Source: Mesodorylaimus sp. YZB2_4
Lineage: Eukaryota > Nematoda > Enoplea > Dorylaimida > Dorylaimidae
Length of the DNA stretch: 64,000 bases
Direction: 5' to 3'
Assembly: GCA_030248295.1 (NCBI GenBank)
Contig: JASANH010000506.1
Span: 29,532 to 93,531 of the forward strand
Under the pieces are notes generated by a model. The model made no database searches and was not told the origin of the DNA. It was given only the letters and a program-made list of their open reading frames with translations. Both the position numbers and the translations under genes were made by a program. This document shows positions 42,313-54,654 of the stretch, piece after piece (position 1 is the first letter of the stretch; each line of letters opens with the position of its first letter).

Positions 42313-44985
42313 AGTTAATCTTGCCTGGCGCGATATGATCAGCCCAGCCATAGCGTCGCGCTTTGTTTAAGCAAAACAAACCAATTTGGTTCCGCTAACC
42401 CTACTTTAGGTTGAATCTAAATGTATGCTCTTTGTGTCTGGCTAATCGGCATCTACAAAAACCTTGTACACAACAGCCCAGTCATTAATCACATCCTACT
42501 CTGCCTATTCACAAACGCGACATTACAAAATTTCTTTGGTATACTAATGTATACGTTTTTCTCGCGAACCGCCGAAATAATGGCGCCAGCTATCTACTTT
42601 GCTTTACACGCACAGAATAAATGCACTTAATAACCAGCCATCAACAAGTCCACAGATACAATGCTTCATGATTTATTAAGCACAGCTTTTTATATTTACG
42701 TTGCACTGCCAAAACAAATCGAGCCTTCCCCCCCCCCCGCATCTCAACTGCTAACTTCTTTTAGTCAGTCATTAACTTAATTCTGATTACACCAGTAAAG
42801 ACAATAATCGCTTACGCAATTACCAGCGGATCATACTGATATTACCGATAACTTTTAAACGATTCAAAACTTGAAAACTTGAGCGAAAAATTTGAATTTT
42901 GATCTGATCCGCATAGTTAAACATGCATTTCTTTCTCGCAAGCCATGCTGCTTTCAAAGACCAATTAAAATCACTGTAAAAGTCAAAAATCTCAACCTCC
43001 TTCGAAATGTCACTTGTACAAATTTGCTGCTCTTCTTTGCAGACTTACGACACACTTAAGCCAACGCATGACACCTCAAGGACCGGCCATGTGACACTAT
43101 TAAAAAGCGGGCACAGCATCGCTGACTTCATCTGCGGAGAGGAGGGTCTGATCTTATTACGGCGGAAAGAGGGGTCGGAGGGTCGGTGCAATGGCGGCCC
43201 ATTTCAGTTTCTTATTAAAATTGAATCTGTTAAATTTAAATTTCCCCCACGAAAATTTAAAATCGATTTGAGGCCTTTAAGGCAAAACATTAAGTCTTTT
43301 TCACTATGGAGAAAAAAATTTTTCGTTCAGGGGACGATGGGGCCAACAATACCAAAGGTATTTGCAGAGCTTCGTCAAGCGGGACAATAGGCTCTTCGCC
43401 ATGTAAAAAATTTTCTTTTGCTAAAGATAGTAGGAGGGAAGGACAATAAAGTTACCTGCACACCCATGACGACTGGGACAGGAGGGTCTGAAAAATGGCA
43501 AGACTCTTTACAAAATTTTGTAAAAAACTTTGTTGGGGGGGTCTTCGCCATGTAAGAAAATTTTCTTCTGTCGAAAAAAGTGGAAGGGGGTCGAACACAA
43601 TAAAAATGGAAGGCACAGACTGCGTGATATGCACACGCTTGCTGGGCGGGAAATAATATCTAAAACATGAGAAGATTCCGCCCCTTTAAAAACTATTTTC
43701 AACGTTTTTTTAGTGGGTCTTCGCCAACTAATAAATCTTTCTCTGTCAAAAATAGTAGGGGAGGGGGTTAAGCACAGTAAACGTAGCTACCTGCACACCC
43801 TTGCTGGAGGGGACAGACGAGTCTGAAACCTAAGAAGTGTCCCCAATTCACACAACTTACCCAAGATTTTTCAGGCGGGTGACAGGGTCTACAGTATTTT
43901 GATTACCCAGTCAGCGATGTTGACTGAGCAGAAACATTAGAACCTCACAGGCAGGGCAAATGTGAATGCCAAAATAACACGAAATTATCCACGTTGTCAT
44001 ACCTATTATTTGAAAAAGGTTCCCAGCCAGAAAAATTGCATGAAGTTCATAAATTATGTCAGCAAATGACAGCTAGAAACCTATATTATTCTTGACGGCA
44101 ATATCTCCGAGCCCAACGCCCTGCCTAGCATCCCTGTTACTGTCCCTGTACCCAGATTTATTGGTAAAAACTGACCCTCGTCCCCAAACAACTGACCCAA
44201 AACCAAAGCAAGTACTTACAGTGATGATTTGTGGACATTGCCAGCTTTTTCAGGCAGAATGACTTGTTATGATTGGGACTAACCAAAACCCTGAAGAACC
44301 CTTTTGTTTACGAGCTTACACCATGAGACATGCGAAGAAGTCGACTTCGTCGAGAAACATGAAAACAACAACAAGCAACAGGGATATTCTTACGTCCTAT
44401 CCCGACCATACTTTATGCCACACGCAGAGAGTTGACTGTCTTTCTGCCATCGCAAACTTAATGAAACAAATCATGATCATGCTCATTGCGAAGTTTTTTC
44501 AAACCGTTCTTGCATGCTAGGTTGAATGATCCTGAATCAGTACCTCCTTGCTACTCGTCATGATCACAATCAATAGGCCAATTGCTCGCACACAGCTTTA
44601 ATTAAGAAAATGATTTATATTGTGTGCAACAGAAAAAACGGATATCAGCTGATAAGCAATAACGAAAATATCAGCCGGGATTATCAATTAATCGATATAT
44701 CGATCAAACTAGGGTCCCATTGTATTCCTCATGACATTACAGCACATGTGCCTTCAAGTAGTTGCACTTATTATCTTATCATAATGTGCTTGCCCTTCGC
44801 TTATACTTTAACAATCCTCTTCGCACGCACCAAACTTTGTTTTAGGACAATAGTCACTCCAACTAATCCAACAGCCGCCCCAAATCAACAGAACGCCATC
44901 TACCTGTTGAATGCGGCCAGTCCCCACAAAAGAAGCTCATTTTACACCCGGCTCGGGCAAATCACAATTCGATTCGATATCTGAA
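42313..44985. other. Long AT-rich interval with degenerate tandem repeats
   Basis: No supported gene. Within 43130-43900 a degenerate unit built around cttcgcca(t/a)...tttctttctgt and cacacccttgctgg recurs at about 43393, 43543 and 43719 (spacing 150-176 bp). The remainder is simple AT-rich sequence with one short poly-C run near 42728. Confidence 0.5.
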
Positions 44986-45105
44986 CAAGATTTATATAAT
45001 ACATTGGTGCAAAAATCACCACACAAACAAGTAAGCTCATAACCTTAAACTATTGCTACAACTTCACTAATAACATACCTACACTATTTCGCTCACCGTT
45101 GTTTT

Positions 45106-46945
45106 ATGAATCACGCAATTACTTCACCAATTGCTCAGACACTTGCCACAGCGCCTAAACTGATCATTAGTCCTTTGCAGCGTGCTCAACAAGAAGCTAA
45201 ACGAGTACGCCATGCGAAATTGCGTCGTCACACGTCTCGCGGGTGGTGAAGTGAATTGGACGGTTATGAGTCGATGTCCCCGCCAGTAGCCCCCGAAGTA
45301 GCACGAATGGAATCGACAACCCTGTTGTACCAGTCAGGCAATCAGATGATAATGCGCCGGCGGCATCGTTGACCTCGTCGGGCCGTACGATTGCAAGTAC
45401 TACGAGATCGCAAAGTTTGCCGCCTCAGCCAGCGCCTATGGTTATGGAGAGTCCCGGCGATAATAGACCGATTCGTCCATTGACCAAGGATTTGTTGAAG
45501 ATTTGGGAAGAAATTGGTTACGCCGCGTTGGAGGAGAATGCTGGTGCGGACCTAGCGCGAAGGAATGCACCCGCCAGGCAATCGCTGAGGAAATCTCGAA
45601 GTCAAGAGGCCACGAAATTTGAAGCGGCCAGACGAGCAGGATGTTTGGAATGCAAACGAAGATCGCAGCAAGAAAAAGGAGAGGGTCCTGATGGTATGTT
45701 AATTTGGATTTCTCTGGCCTTATCGGCGAGGTGGTTGATTTTTAAGGGATTCGAAAGCTGTGCCGCCCGAGGCCGCACCAGCGTGCTTGAAAGAGAATCA
45801 GAAAATTGTTAAAGAAAACGGCTGGCAACGCGACCTCTCATCTAACGATCGCTTAAAATCGGCCAGCTTGATCAGCAATGCCACGTTTATAATCGATTAA
45901 GAGTCGATAATCGAATGAGAGCGAGGAAAATGAGGCAAGGCGGAGGCAGTAGAAGAATGGGGAATCAAAAAAAAAAGAGTAAGGAGTAATATTTTTGGTA
46001 CTTTTTAAAAATATTAGATTTTATTGGCGGCTTGTAGGAAACAAGAAACGAAAACGAAGGACCCGGAAATAAAAGGAAGACTCGTTTCAAAAAAGAAGAA
46101 TGGCGTGGATTCGACAGCGTCGCCCGAAATCGTGATTGATTCCAAGAGGGCGGGAGACTCAGTCAGCAAACCGAAATTTTTGGATCGACGCGCCTCTGCT
46201 AATAAACCCCTTTTCTTATCATCAGTCAATGATAATCTGTGAGGGAACACGTTCGAGAATTTGGTAAGTGGATGTGGTCGGAGCATTCAGACATGGTTTC
46301 AGTGTTGGTTTTTTAGGGCCCATTACTGCAACCGATCATTACCAGAAGACAAAAACCGCGTCCATCACTCCCGAATCCAACAGCGGTGGACGAATTAGAA
46401 CGACAACTCTCCCATGACACCACGACGACGTCAGTGAAAGCGGCAAACGGTAACGTTTGGCAGAGAGCAGACAGCATGTCTGATTTGTCGCCATTGACCA
46501 GCGAAAGCGACACGAACAATAACGAGGACAAGAAAACCATCCTTTCAAATAGTGCAAATGGAACGTCCTCTTAGACAACTGAACATACCAAGCAGACAAA
46601 ACCAGTCTATACTCGTGCAACTATTTGGATAGATTCAATGCCAAGGTGAGTATTTTGTATTGTTGGTTAGATGTGAGCTAGAGTAAATTTGCCGCATCTT
46701 TTTAGAGTCCCCTGTATGGCTCCATTTCGGCAAAAATGAAGCGGCCAACAGAGTACCAGAATAAACTGATGGAGCAGCTGAGTCTGCTGCGTCAGGTAGG
46801 AGGGCGACTCAGTTGGCTTGGCGAATAGAAACTGAGTTCTTATCTTTTTCAGCAACTGAAAAATTAGCAGAAGGTAGTGGAAGATGGATTAGTGTCGCCA
46901 TCGCAAGATCCTTCTTCTTCGCACAATTAACGAGACGACTATTGT
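45106..46945 (+). pseudogene. Decayed multi-exon gene, family unknown
   Basis: A TATA-like tttatataata at 44990-45000 precedes an ATG at 45106. Coding-looking pieces follow: 45106-45693 (basic N-terminus MNHAITSPIAQ, then LKIWEEIGYAALEENAGADL; donor GTATGT), 46038-46260, 46317-46643 (acceptor ttttttag, donor GTGAGT), 46708-46795 (PTEYQNKLMEQLSLLRQ, donor GTAGGA) and about 46853-46930. Within them I see in-frame TGA, TAG and TAG codons and at least one frameshift (about 45310-45330). The protein would be hydrophilic, Ser/Thr-rich and basic at its start, which suits a nuclear or tail protein. Exon borders are tentative. Confidence 0.3.
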
Positions 46946-48983
46946 GTTGTCGAATAAGAATTGTGTCAGTGGCTTGCCATAGTGTGCGGTGGTATGTAAG
47001 AATTGTACCAACACTGTCTAGGTAGTTTCCTACTTTTGTTCGGTTTCTCTAAGAATGCAGGTATGCGGGTGTATGCATGTAAAGTAAGACTTTGTGGGTT
47101 GCAGTGTAGTTTCAAATGTTAGTATTTCTCGACAGGTTATCATGCTACGTTTTTGAGGCCTTTTTCGAAGTGATTTTTTCTCAGACCTAAGTTCATGATT
47201 GTGGAAAGATTATTCTTTGTGAGTACCTAACCTTTGTTGCGTGAATAAAGATAGAGGATTAGACCGTCAAGAAACATGGGATGCTGTTCTTTAAAGCTGC
47301 GCACTTGGCACTTTGGAAAGCGCAGGCTGTGTAACATATCGTTGCATTCATAATCCAGGCTCTTGCCTATGTTGATTTCTTGTACTGCAGTGTTATCATC
47401 TGTTTTTCAGATCTATAAAGAAAAAATTTGCGAGAAAACTTGCCGAGTTGGAAGGGAGCGGGTTAGGGTTTGATAACCAGGCTACACCTGTTCGGGGATA
47501 CTTGACGTTCCTTTAAATCATCATTCATGTGTAACCTGCATCTGGATCTTCAGCTCGTTCAATTTAGTCAAATAAACCCTGTCGGGGATCACCATTTCAT
47601 ACGCATAAGCGGTTGGGAATGTGATAAAACATGCACATTGCCACATTGCTCCCTCTGAGTTGTAACCGAGCTGGTATGAATTCAAACTTGCAAACTGACT
47701 GCCCTGGACTCGATTCCCGGCGCCCCGGTTTCTTATCAACAAACAAATATGCTAAAAAATACCAATGGTTGAACTCGCACTTAGTTAGTGATGGGTTTTT
47801 CTAAATGCACGAGTTTCGGTAGGGCGCTTGCCTGACATGTATGACTCATATCACACTGTAAAACTCCACCCGCCATGGAAAATCCCGTACCTTCTATTTC
47901 TATAAAGGTGCCTGCTTTGTTGTTCTTCTACTCAACGATAACAAAGTTGCTAGCAGTACAGGTTACCTCGTGGATGTTGTTCTCACGTCGACTACTTTTT
48001 CAATTCATTCGCGCCAACACCATCACCAAGGCACATGCCAATGATGCCACGATCCAAATCAAAAATACGCTAAGCACACACACAGTTAAAAAAATACAAT
48101 TCCCCGTCTATGATCTAAAATATGTCTACTCACCCTGTCCTAGATGGGGCTCGTAATATACCAAGCAGCAAAAATTTTGGAGCCTTGCTGATAAGCACCA
48201 AGGCAATTAACTATCTTCCCGACGATAATGTTAATTTTAAACCTGACACACCTTACTAGTCACTTGCTGTAATCATACCTTGCTACAATCGAAATGATGA
48301 ATTAATTCGCTTGACCCTGCAATTCCGCAAGCTCTGAACCCGTATTTGATAAGCTTCTATGCCATTGATTAAAAAATAATATAACATTCATGGAAAAATT
48401 TGATCACTCGCTCATCATCAAATTATTTTTGAAACAAACCAACACACTTTTGACTAACAAATTGTGAACTTACGTACTTTCTTTCTCCATCACGTATAAA
48501 ACTTCTAGCAAGAACAGACGAACAGCCCGGCCTACCAAATGCGAACTTGCTTTCTGTCACATCGCTTCCTTCGCGAATTTACACATCGCCCTAATAGCTG
48601 TGACGCATGAGCATACTGAACCACTCTACTGACAAAGCATCCGACACCGATGAGAGAGCTGCAAACAAACTAAGCTACATATATTATGTCAATGCCTCAG
48701 TTTTCATGTACTTTTTTGCTATTGCTAATAACCAGATAAAATTGTTGTGCTTTTACAAACCTAACGTTGATTAAAACGCAACGAATCAACAAAACCGTAA
48801 TTTCACTGATTAGTAGAATTCCCAAGAAAACTTGTGCAATGCCTGAACTTTCGGCATGAAAAAAGGGACCAAAGCCACTGAAATACTAACAATAAGCGCT
48901 CGTCCCTCAAGTCATAGCATCGAAACGTGACCGAAACAGTGGCAGCAATTGCATACTTGCCGCGTCTTATTCAATATTATTGT
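46946..48983. other. Interval without a supported gene
   Basis: AT-rich. Two short frames (47521-47742 minus, 47875-48156 plus) have no recognisable features and no promoter of the type seen elsewhere. Confidence 0.4.
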
Positions 48984-49193
48984 TTACTGGCATTCTATTG
49001 TCCAGTTGCAATGGCGATAGTAGGGAAAGTGTTTTGCTTTGATGTCCTTGTATTTCGACACGAAAGGTGAAGTGCTTGCCAAGATGGTAATGACAATCAG
49101 GGCGCCAAGACTGGGGATAATCTTTCTCTCACGCTCTGCTTGGAAGTTGATGCGACAGCTACCATCGACTTGTTTTTGTCTTTCAGACTCCAT
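48984..49193 (-). CDS. Small single-span membrane protein
   Basis: 69 residues from the ATG at 49193 (MESERQK); a longer frame begins at 49211, but the TATA spacing favours the inner start. The N-terminus is charged, one hydrophobic span lies at about residues 28-46 (IIPSLGALIVITILASTSPF), and the C-terminus is short and aromatic with two cysteines. CATATAAAG (49224-49232, minus) lies about 35 bp upstream. It follows the BCL-2-like gene on the same strand with only ~70 bp between them. Function is not known. Confidence 0.5.
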   Translation of the reverse strand: MESERQKQVDGSCRINFQAERERKIIPSLGALIVITILASTSPFVSKYKDIKAKHFPYYRHCNWTIECQ

Positions 49194-49264
49194 TTTGCAG
49201 TGAAACAACAAAAAATTTATATTCTTTATATGCTGTCAGCGCTCACAATAATAGAAACACATGA

Positions 49265-49729
49265 TCAGTAGGACCATAGCATCAAACAAAACAGCAAAAC
49301 GGCTAGCATCAACGTGACTGCCACTATTTCACAAGTGGTCAATCTTGTATCACCATGTAAAGTCATGAACTCATCCCACTTATGATCACTGAACCCTAAA
49401 GCCAGTTCGTTAGTGCTAAACGATTCCAGAAATTGAATTAGACGTTGAGCGTTAATTGGAGAATACCTGGCCGTGTGTACGACATAAGCGAAAAAGATGA
49501 CTATCTTCGTTTAGCTAATCCCGTTATGGAATATTTTGTCGGCTAATCGTTCGAGACTGGTAATATTCACTTCTCGCACGTCGGCTACTAGCAAGAATCG
49601 TCAATTCTCGAGAAATTCATTCACAGCTTTGCGCATGACTACAGCATACTGACTCGGTGGCGAACCTGCATTGCCAACTCCATATAAAATCAAAAAATTT
49701 ACCACTTGTCTGGTCACCTGAGCAGCCAT
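49265..49729 (-). pseudogene. BCL-2-like apoptosis regulator, two stops
   Basis: 155 codons with TGA at 49601-49603 and TAA at 49511-49513. The layout matches BCL-2 proteins: a BH3-like VMRKAVNEFL, a BH1-like stretch LADKIFHNG followed by KIVIFFAYV, a BH2-like KWDEFMTLHG, and a C-terminal hydrophobic anchor (VAVTLMLAVLLFCLMLW). The second stop falls inside the BH1-like stretch, at or next to the usual Trp-Gly position. Such proteins act at the mitochondrial membrane and, in viruses, block host cell death; adintoviruses are reported to carry them. A TATATAAGG-type box (about 49779-49788, minus) lies ~50 bp upstream and looks intact. The match is by pattern, not by search. Confidence 0.6.
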
Positions 49730-49777
49730 TCCTGAAGAGCACAATCAAGCAGAATGAGATGCAAGGGTTGCTTGCAG

Positions 49778-49789
49778 CCTTATATAGCC
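49778..49789 (-). promoter_or_regulatory. TATA box of the BCL-2-like gene
   Basis: GGCTATATAAGG on the minus strand, about 50 bp before the ATG at 49729. Confidence 0.6.
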
Positions 49790-49888
49790 TAATGTAGTGG
49801 GCGGAGTGAGTTGTGCGACATTATGCGCTGTAAGCATGGTTAGAACAGCTAATGCACAAGACACATTCACCGATTTATTATCTTACAT

Positions 49889-50224
49889 CTACGGTTTATC
49901 ATACCTCGGATAAGCGGTTATGACCGCACCATTTTTAGCCACCACGTAAATTGCATTCACAAAGCTCTCCATTCGACTATCATAACCGATCACTCGATCA
50001 AAATCCAGCCAAAAAATGATATCCTTTCCGAATGTGTGCGAATAGCCCTCTTCCACCGCCTCGTAAATTAACTTTCTATAATTACGAACCACTAAATACG
50101 ATGGGGTCTCCTCTCGCCCTTGCTTGGAAGCATTGGACCAACAGCCATGCACCTTCTCCACCTTCTCTATCGCCCATTTGGGGACACCGATCACACATCC
50201 CAAACAAAAAAACAAGGTCTTCAT
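49889..50224 (-). CDS. Secreted-looking small protein with an EndoU/BECR-like end
   Basis: 111 residues from the ATG at 50224; the TATA box (CTATAAAAG, about 50282) lies ~55 bp upstream and rules against the earlier in-frame ATGs. A hydrophobic N-terminus (MKTLFFCLGCVIG) could be a signal peptide. The C-terminal half, with LIYEAVEEGY, RVIGYDSRM, then GAVITAYPRY, resembles the final strands of EndoU and related BECR-fold ribonucleases, many of which act as toxins in bacteria. No full catalytic set could be assigned. The frame is intact, unlike its neighbours. It may equally be an unrelated secreted effector. Confidence 0.4.
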   Translation of the reverse strand: MKTLFFCLGCVIGVPKWAIEKVEKVHGCWSNASKQGREETPSYLVVRNYRKLIYEAVEEGYSHTFGKDIIFWLDFDRVIGYDSRMESFVNAIYVVAKNGAVITAYPRYDKP

Positions 50225-50332
50225 CTCAAGGACTAAAATGATTGCTCCATCTGATGCTTGTGACATTTTCGCTCCAGCTTTTATAGTCAGATTTTTGGGG
50301 GAAGCTACTCGGACAAAGCTTCCATGCTGCAA

Positions 50333-52025
50333 TAGATGCCTTCAGTGGTTACTCTGTTTGCATGGGACATCTAGCGTGGACAGAGGCACAGCAGACTATT
50401 TGTCAGACATCTAGTGTGCACACGATGCACAGACTATCTGTCAGACACCCAGTGTGCACACGAGGCACAGACTATTTGTCTCCCTCCCTGGTCAGGGCCA
50501 AGCTGACTGCTTTCCCTAACATGCGAGGGATTGATATGACTAGTCCTTGGACCCTGAGCATCGCCGATATAAAGGCCCTGCTCCTTGCCTGTGGATCGGT
50601 CAGTCTCGATCAGTATTCCTCGACGACCAGAGGTTTGCAGCTGGCTCCCCTGATCCTGCGTGAGTCCCTCCTGGTCCGGCGTAGTGGACCCGCATAATAA
50701 ACTATTCCGATACCTGGGCTGCGAGGCTTGATTCGAACCTCTACACCACAGCGCAGTTGGTTCAGTGTATGCGCACAAGAACCTGAATGTTTCATTTGGT
50801 TCTTTTCGCCATCGTTTGATTTGGGGGCAAGCTGCTCCATTCCGATGGGCTCTTATGCGAGCCTTGCCCTGGTCCCGCCAAGCCGTGCCGTCGCGAGCAT
50901 AGCCGCGCTCGATGGTCGGCCCGCACTTTCATCCTACAACTGGTTCCAGTGGCTGGATTGACCACCCTAAAAAACAAAATGTATGAATTTGTTCAGCTAG
51001 CTAGATGCAACGACCACCCATATGATATAAAGAAGGGTTAACTCTCAGCAAAATGATTAAAACATTAAGGGAAGGACCTCAAGGAGACTCGTAGCAGTCG
51101 GGGCTAGGACACTGGCCTTACCTGCAAACGTAAGTCTTGACAGGCTTCTTGTCCATTTTGAAAGCAAAAAAAAGCAGAACTAGAGAGCCGACTAGCCGTC
51201 AGGAAAATCAAGGAAAGGTCTGACGCCTTGGAATTAGACCCACCCAAGGCAGTCTGTGACAAACGAAACAAACTCGCTGATTGGTCCATTTTATCGGGCG
51301 AAGTCTGGATGCCAGATGGAAAGGGGGAGGGGGGAAGTGCGGTCATGGTACGCGAAAAGATTTTAGCACCAATGCGCTCAACTTGAAATTTTGCGCGCCT
51401 CCTTGACCCCATGGAAACTTTAAATGCTGCACATTATAAAAATGCGCCAAGCATATCTCTCTATAAAAAGTGTGTGTCAACCAAATACAGATGAATGAGC
51501 AGCTGTGACGAGGGTCTATGTTTGGGTCGAGACAGCTGTGATTCCAGTCTCATCCTCACTACCCCTCAATTCAATGCCTCACTCAGCTACCGTACTTCAG
51601 CCCGCTTGCAGCCCTCTCATTGCCTTGCTGCTGATTCGCATCCCTCCCTCAGTTACTGTACTCCAGCCTGCTTGCAGCATCCTCATTGGTCCTATCAATT
51701 CAATGCCTCCCCACCTCAGTTACTGTACTCTAGCCTACTTTCAACACGATTCGAAAATAAAAGAAATACTTTTTAAAAGGCGTTGGAAATTTCTTTCGTC
51801 TTTGAATTTTGTCTTATCGGTAACGCCGACGCTTCAACAATCCTCGTCTTCTTTTGATTTGATAATGCTGGCTGGACTGGAGTCTTGACTTAGTTCCGAC
51901 GTTGTACCTGTTCCTAAATTTGCACCTAAAGGCGGATGAAAAGTTAGCGCTGATGTTACAAGCGAGCGGTCCAAGGTCTTCAATAGCCCAAGCCTGATAG
52001 AAAGGCTTATTCCTGCAGAGTATCG
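50333..52025. other. Repeat-rich interval, possible LTR
   Basis: 50385-50480 carries a ~38-bp tandem unit (cagactatttgtcagacac...gtgtgcacacga). After that, gatataaaggccctgctcc (about 50567), then aataaac (about 50696), then tgggctgcgaggcttgattcgaacctc, looks like LTR promoter, polyadenylation signal and tRNA-like primer-binding site in order. No second LTR was identified, so this stays tentative. 51590-51750 contains a related set of cagttactgtactccagcctgcttgcag repeats. Confidence 0.35.
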
Positions 52026-54110
52026 ATCACTGCGACCCCGATTCCTCAACAAACCCCTAGGCGTGTATGCCGCGCCTCCCAAGGGTGCCTGCAACTGCTC
52101 TGTGCAATGATACACTAGCCTGGCTGCTGGTCGAATGCACCTCGGCCCTAAGATGCCTACGCTGGCGAACAGTTCCACTGTCGATGGCGCAGTAAAGACT
52201 TCTGTCAACACCAGAGGATCCTTTACGAAGCACAACAATGCACGACGATGTCTCAGCCGTCCTAGCTCTTACACACAGACAAATCCGCAGACAAACCAAG
52301 TACCTGCCCTGGAGTCAACTCCTGGACTCGTCCAGTATGAACCAAAGAAAACGACGACCGCAGAGGCCCCTTGAGAGTATGCTAATCGAAGTCCCTGGCG
52401 GGCGCCTGGCCTGCCCCACGATTCTGCCAATGGGGTGGACCACACGAAAGGGGTTGCTCCCCGCAAATTCAGAACAGAACAGATGGAAACCGAATCGAGC
52501 GAAAACAAGGAAGGGAGAGCCCCAATCTCTCCTGGCGGCCCGCTCTTATACCGCCCTGGCTCCTCCTCACCGAGCTAACTGCCCAAGCCACACCCCCCAG
52601 GAATCTCAGGCGCCCCCAAGCGGCAATGGTCACAACACGCTCCCCTCCTCCGTGAAAAGACTGTCCTAGGTCGTCCGTCATTCAAGGTTGGACAAAAACT
52701 CAAAACTACCCCAGGCGGCCCCGGATGTCTGCGGATTTCCTACACTCCTATCCTGAAACGAGCACGCCAAATATATTGTAAAAACATGAAAAAAAAAACG
52801 CACTGGCACGAGTACCGAAAACTGGCACAACGTAAGGCATAAACACGCGGATTAAGATGATTGGTTAGCTATTGATTAAGATATCACGATCCTCTGGTCA
52901 AGCTAGAATAGAGATATAAATGAAAATAAACTGAGCAACACACAAAACACTTACGATACCAATCCAATCCATACGCTCACACACTGGCGCCTCCAGTCCG
53001 CACCATCTATGGCTCCACGCACTTTACCTACCCAACCGGTCAATCGCAGGGTGTGTGACGGCGTCGTCGAACTTCTCCATTCCCCAAAATTCCAAACAGT
53101 CCTGGTGCAGTCGCGGGCCGTACCGAATCTCACCATGTCGACGAAGCTGATGGACCTGCTTCCGGTCGACGTTGTAATGGCGGCGAACTTCGGGCTGGTC
53201 AATGTCCCTGCGCCTGGTGGCTGCGTGGCGGTGGACCCAACGCAAAAACTGAGCCGCTGCCGCCGTCTCCAACCGCTGCGCATGCGGAACGTCCTCCATC
53301 TGGCCGACCCACTCGTCAATAAGTTGATGAAACCATTGGGGTCTGTCCAAGGCGCTTCGCCCGCGCCTGACCTCCCTGAAGCGGCGGTTGAATTCGCTCC
53401 GGTGCTGGCGGAATAAGTTCATCGCGGCGGTGGTGTGGGGAATTGTTGGTCTGGCGGTCGTCTGAGGCGAGGGTGGGCGAATTTGGCCGTGGACCCATGC
53501 CACCACATGACTCGATGCTGTCGCGGCATCGCACCAATGCGACCGCAACCATAAGGACGCGACGTAGACGACGGCAGTGGCTATGGCGTCAACCAGCGCA
53601 TAGCGCCGAAAACGAAGCCCTCGGGCGCCGAAAAAATTAGTGGGCCGATCCTCGAACCATTCCAACCCACGCCCCTGCGGGAAACGGTCTTTTGGCATTT
53701 GGGCCCCGGTGAACGCCTTGTTGAGACTTGAAAGGCGGCTGATGACCTGGGTGGGAAAACCCCGTGGCGGCGGTTCGTCCCTACCCGCAACCCAGTCGGC
53801 GAACACCTCTGGCAAGGTCGGACTTGGGCCGTCTGGAGCCCCCGAGTTCCCCTTGATCCTTTTTTTTGGCTCGCCCCGGGACCCTAGCCGCCACTGGAAC
53901 GATGCGTCGTACCACGGGGCTACATTGAGCATGAGCCCCGGAATGCTAGCGGCCAGGGCGGGAACATCGGAGGCTAAATTGAACAAGACCTTATGCAGGT
54001 TGCTATCATTCAGCAGCCCCAAAATGGCGGAAGGGACCCCGCCAAGCTGTAAAGAGTCCACCAGCACACAGATGCCTGCCGCATTGCTGATGGTAACGAC
54101 TCGAACGATG

Positions 54111-54279
54111 AGTGGGCAGCTCCACGTGCGACAGATGGCCGACATGCGGATGGCCTCCACGTGGTTCTAATCGACAAATGTTGCCCTCTCCTGGAACGAC
54201 ACCAAATCAGGACTGTCCTTGAAATAGCATGGGGGCTTGCCCGTTGGTGATGGCCCCGCATGCCCGCCACATGAAAGAG
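54111..54279 (-). repeat. 169-bp direct repeat, inner copy
   Basis: Almost identical to 56152-56320 in the same orientation. Both ends of the 54279-56152 insertion are formed by this duplicated piece of the exonuclease ORF. Confidence 0.85.
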
Positions 54280-54654
54280 ACGGAGAGAGAAACGTACAAT
54301 TAAGAAAATTGCTCAGTTTGGTATCGCTGTCAGTCGATCATGGCCGTTTGCAAAATTAATAAAATGACTTTGCTTCGCTTTAATCCGATCAGTTTAGATA
54401 TACTTGACGTTCCTAATCATTTTGAAAGTAAAGCCTTTACCGATGCATTCTGTGATCTGGGTATCAAGTTAAATTTGGTGGAGGAGCCTATGGATTCTAG
54501 TTAATTTGTGTGGCTTTTGTAAAAATTTGAGTGTTGTATCATTTGATTCGAATACAATTTCTTGTGGTCAGACACACACACACACATAAAGCAAGAAGAA
54601 ATTAAAAAAGACATATAAAACAAAAATATAATACAGAACCTGCGAATCAACACA

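Noticed and set aside
43007..43390. 127-codon plus-strand ORF
   Set aside because: Runs into a degenerate tandem repeat region with biased composition; no motif or TATA box.
50715..50760. tRNA-like text around gattcgaacc
   Set aside because: The stem arms do not pair into a cloverleaf; more likely a primer-binding site or chance.
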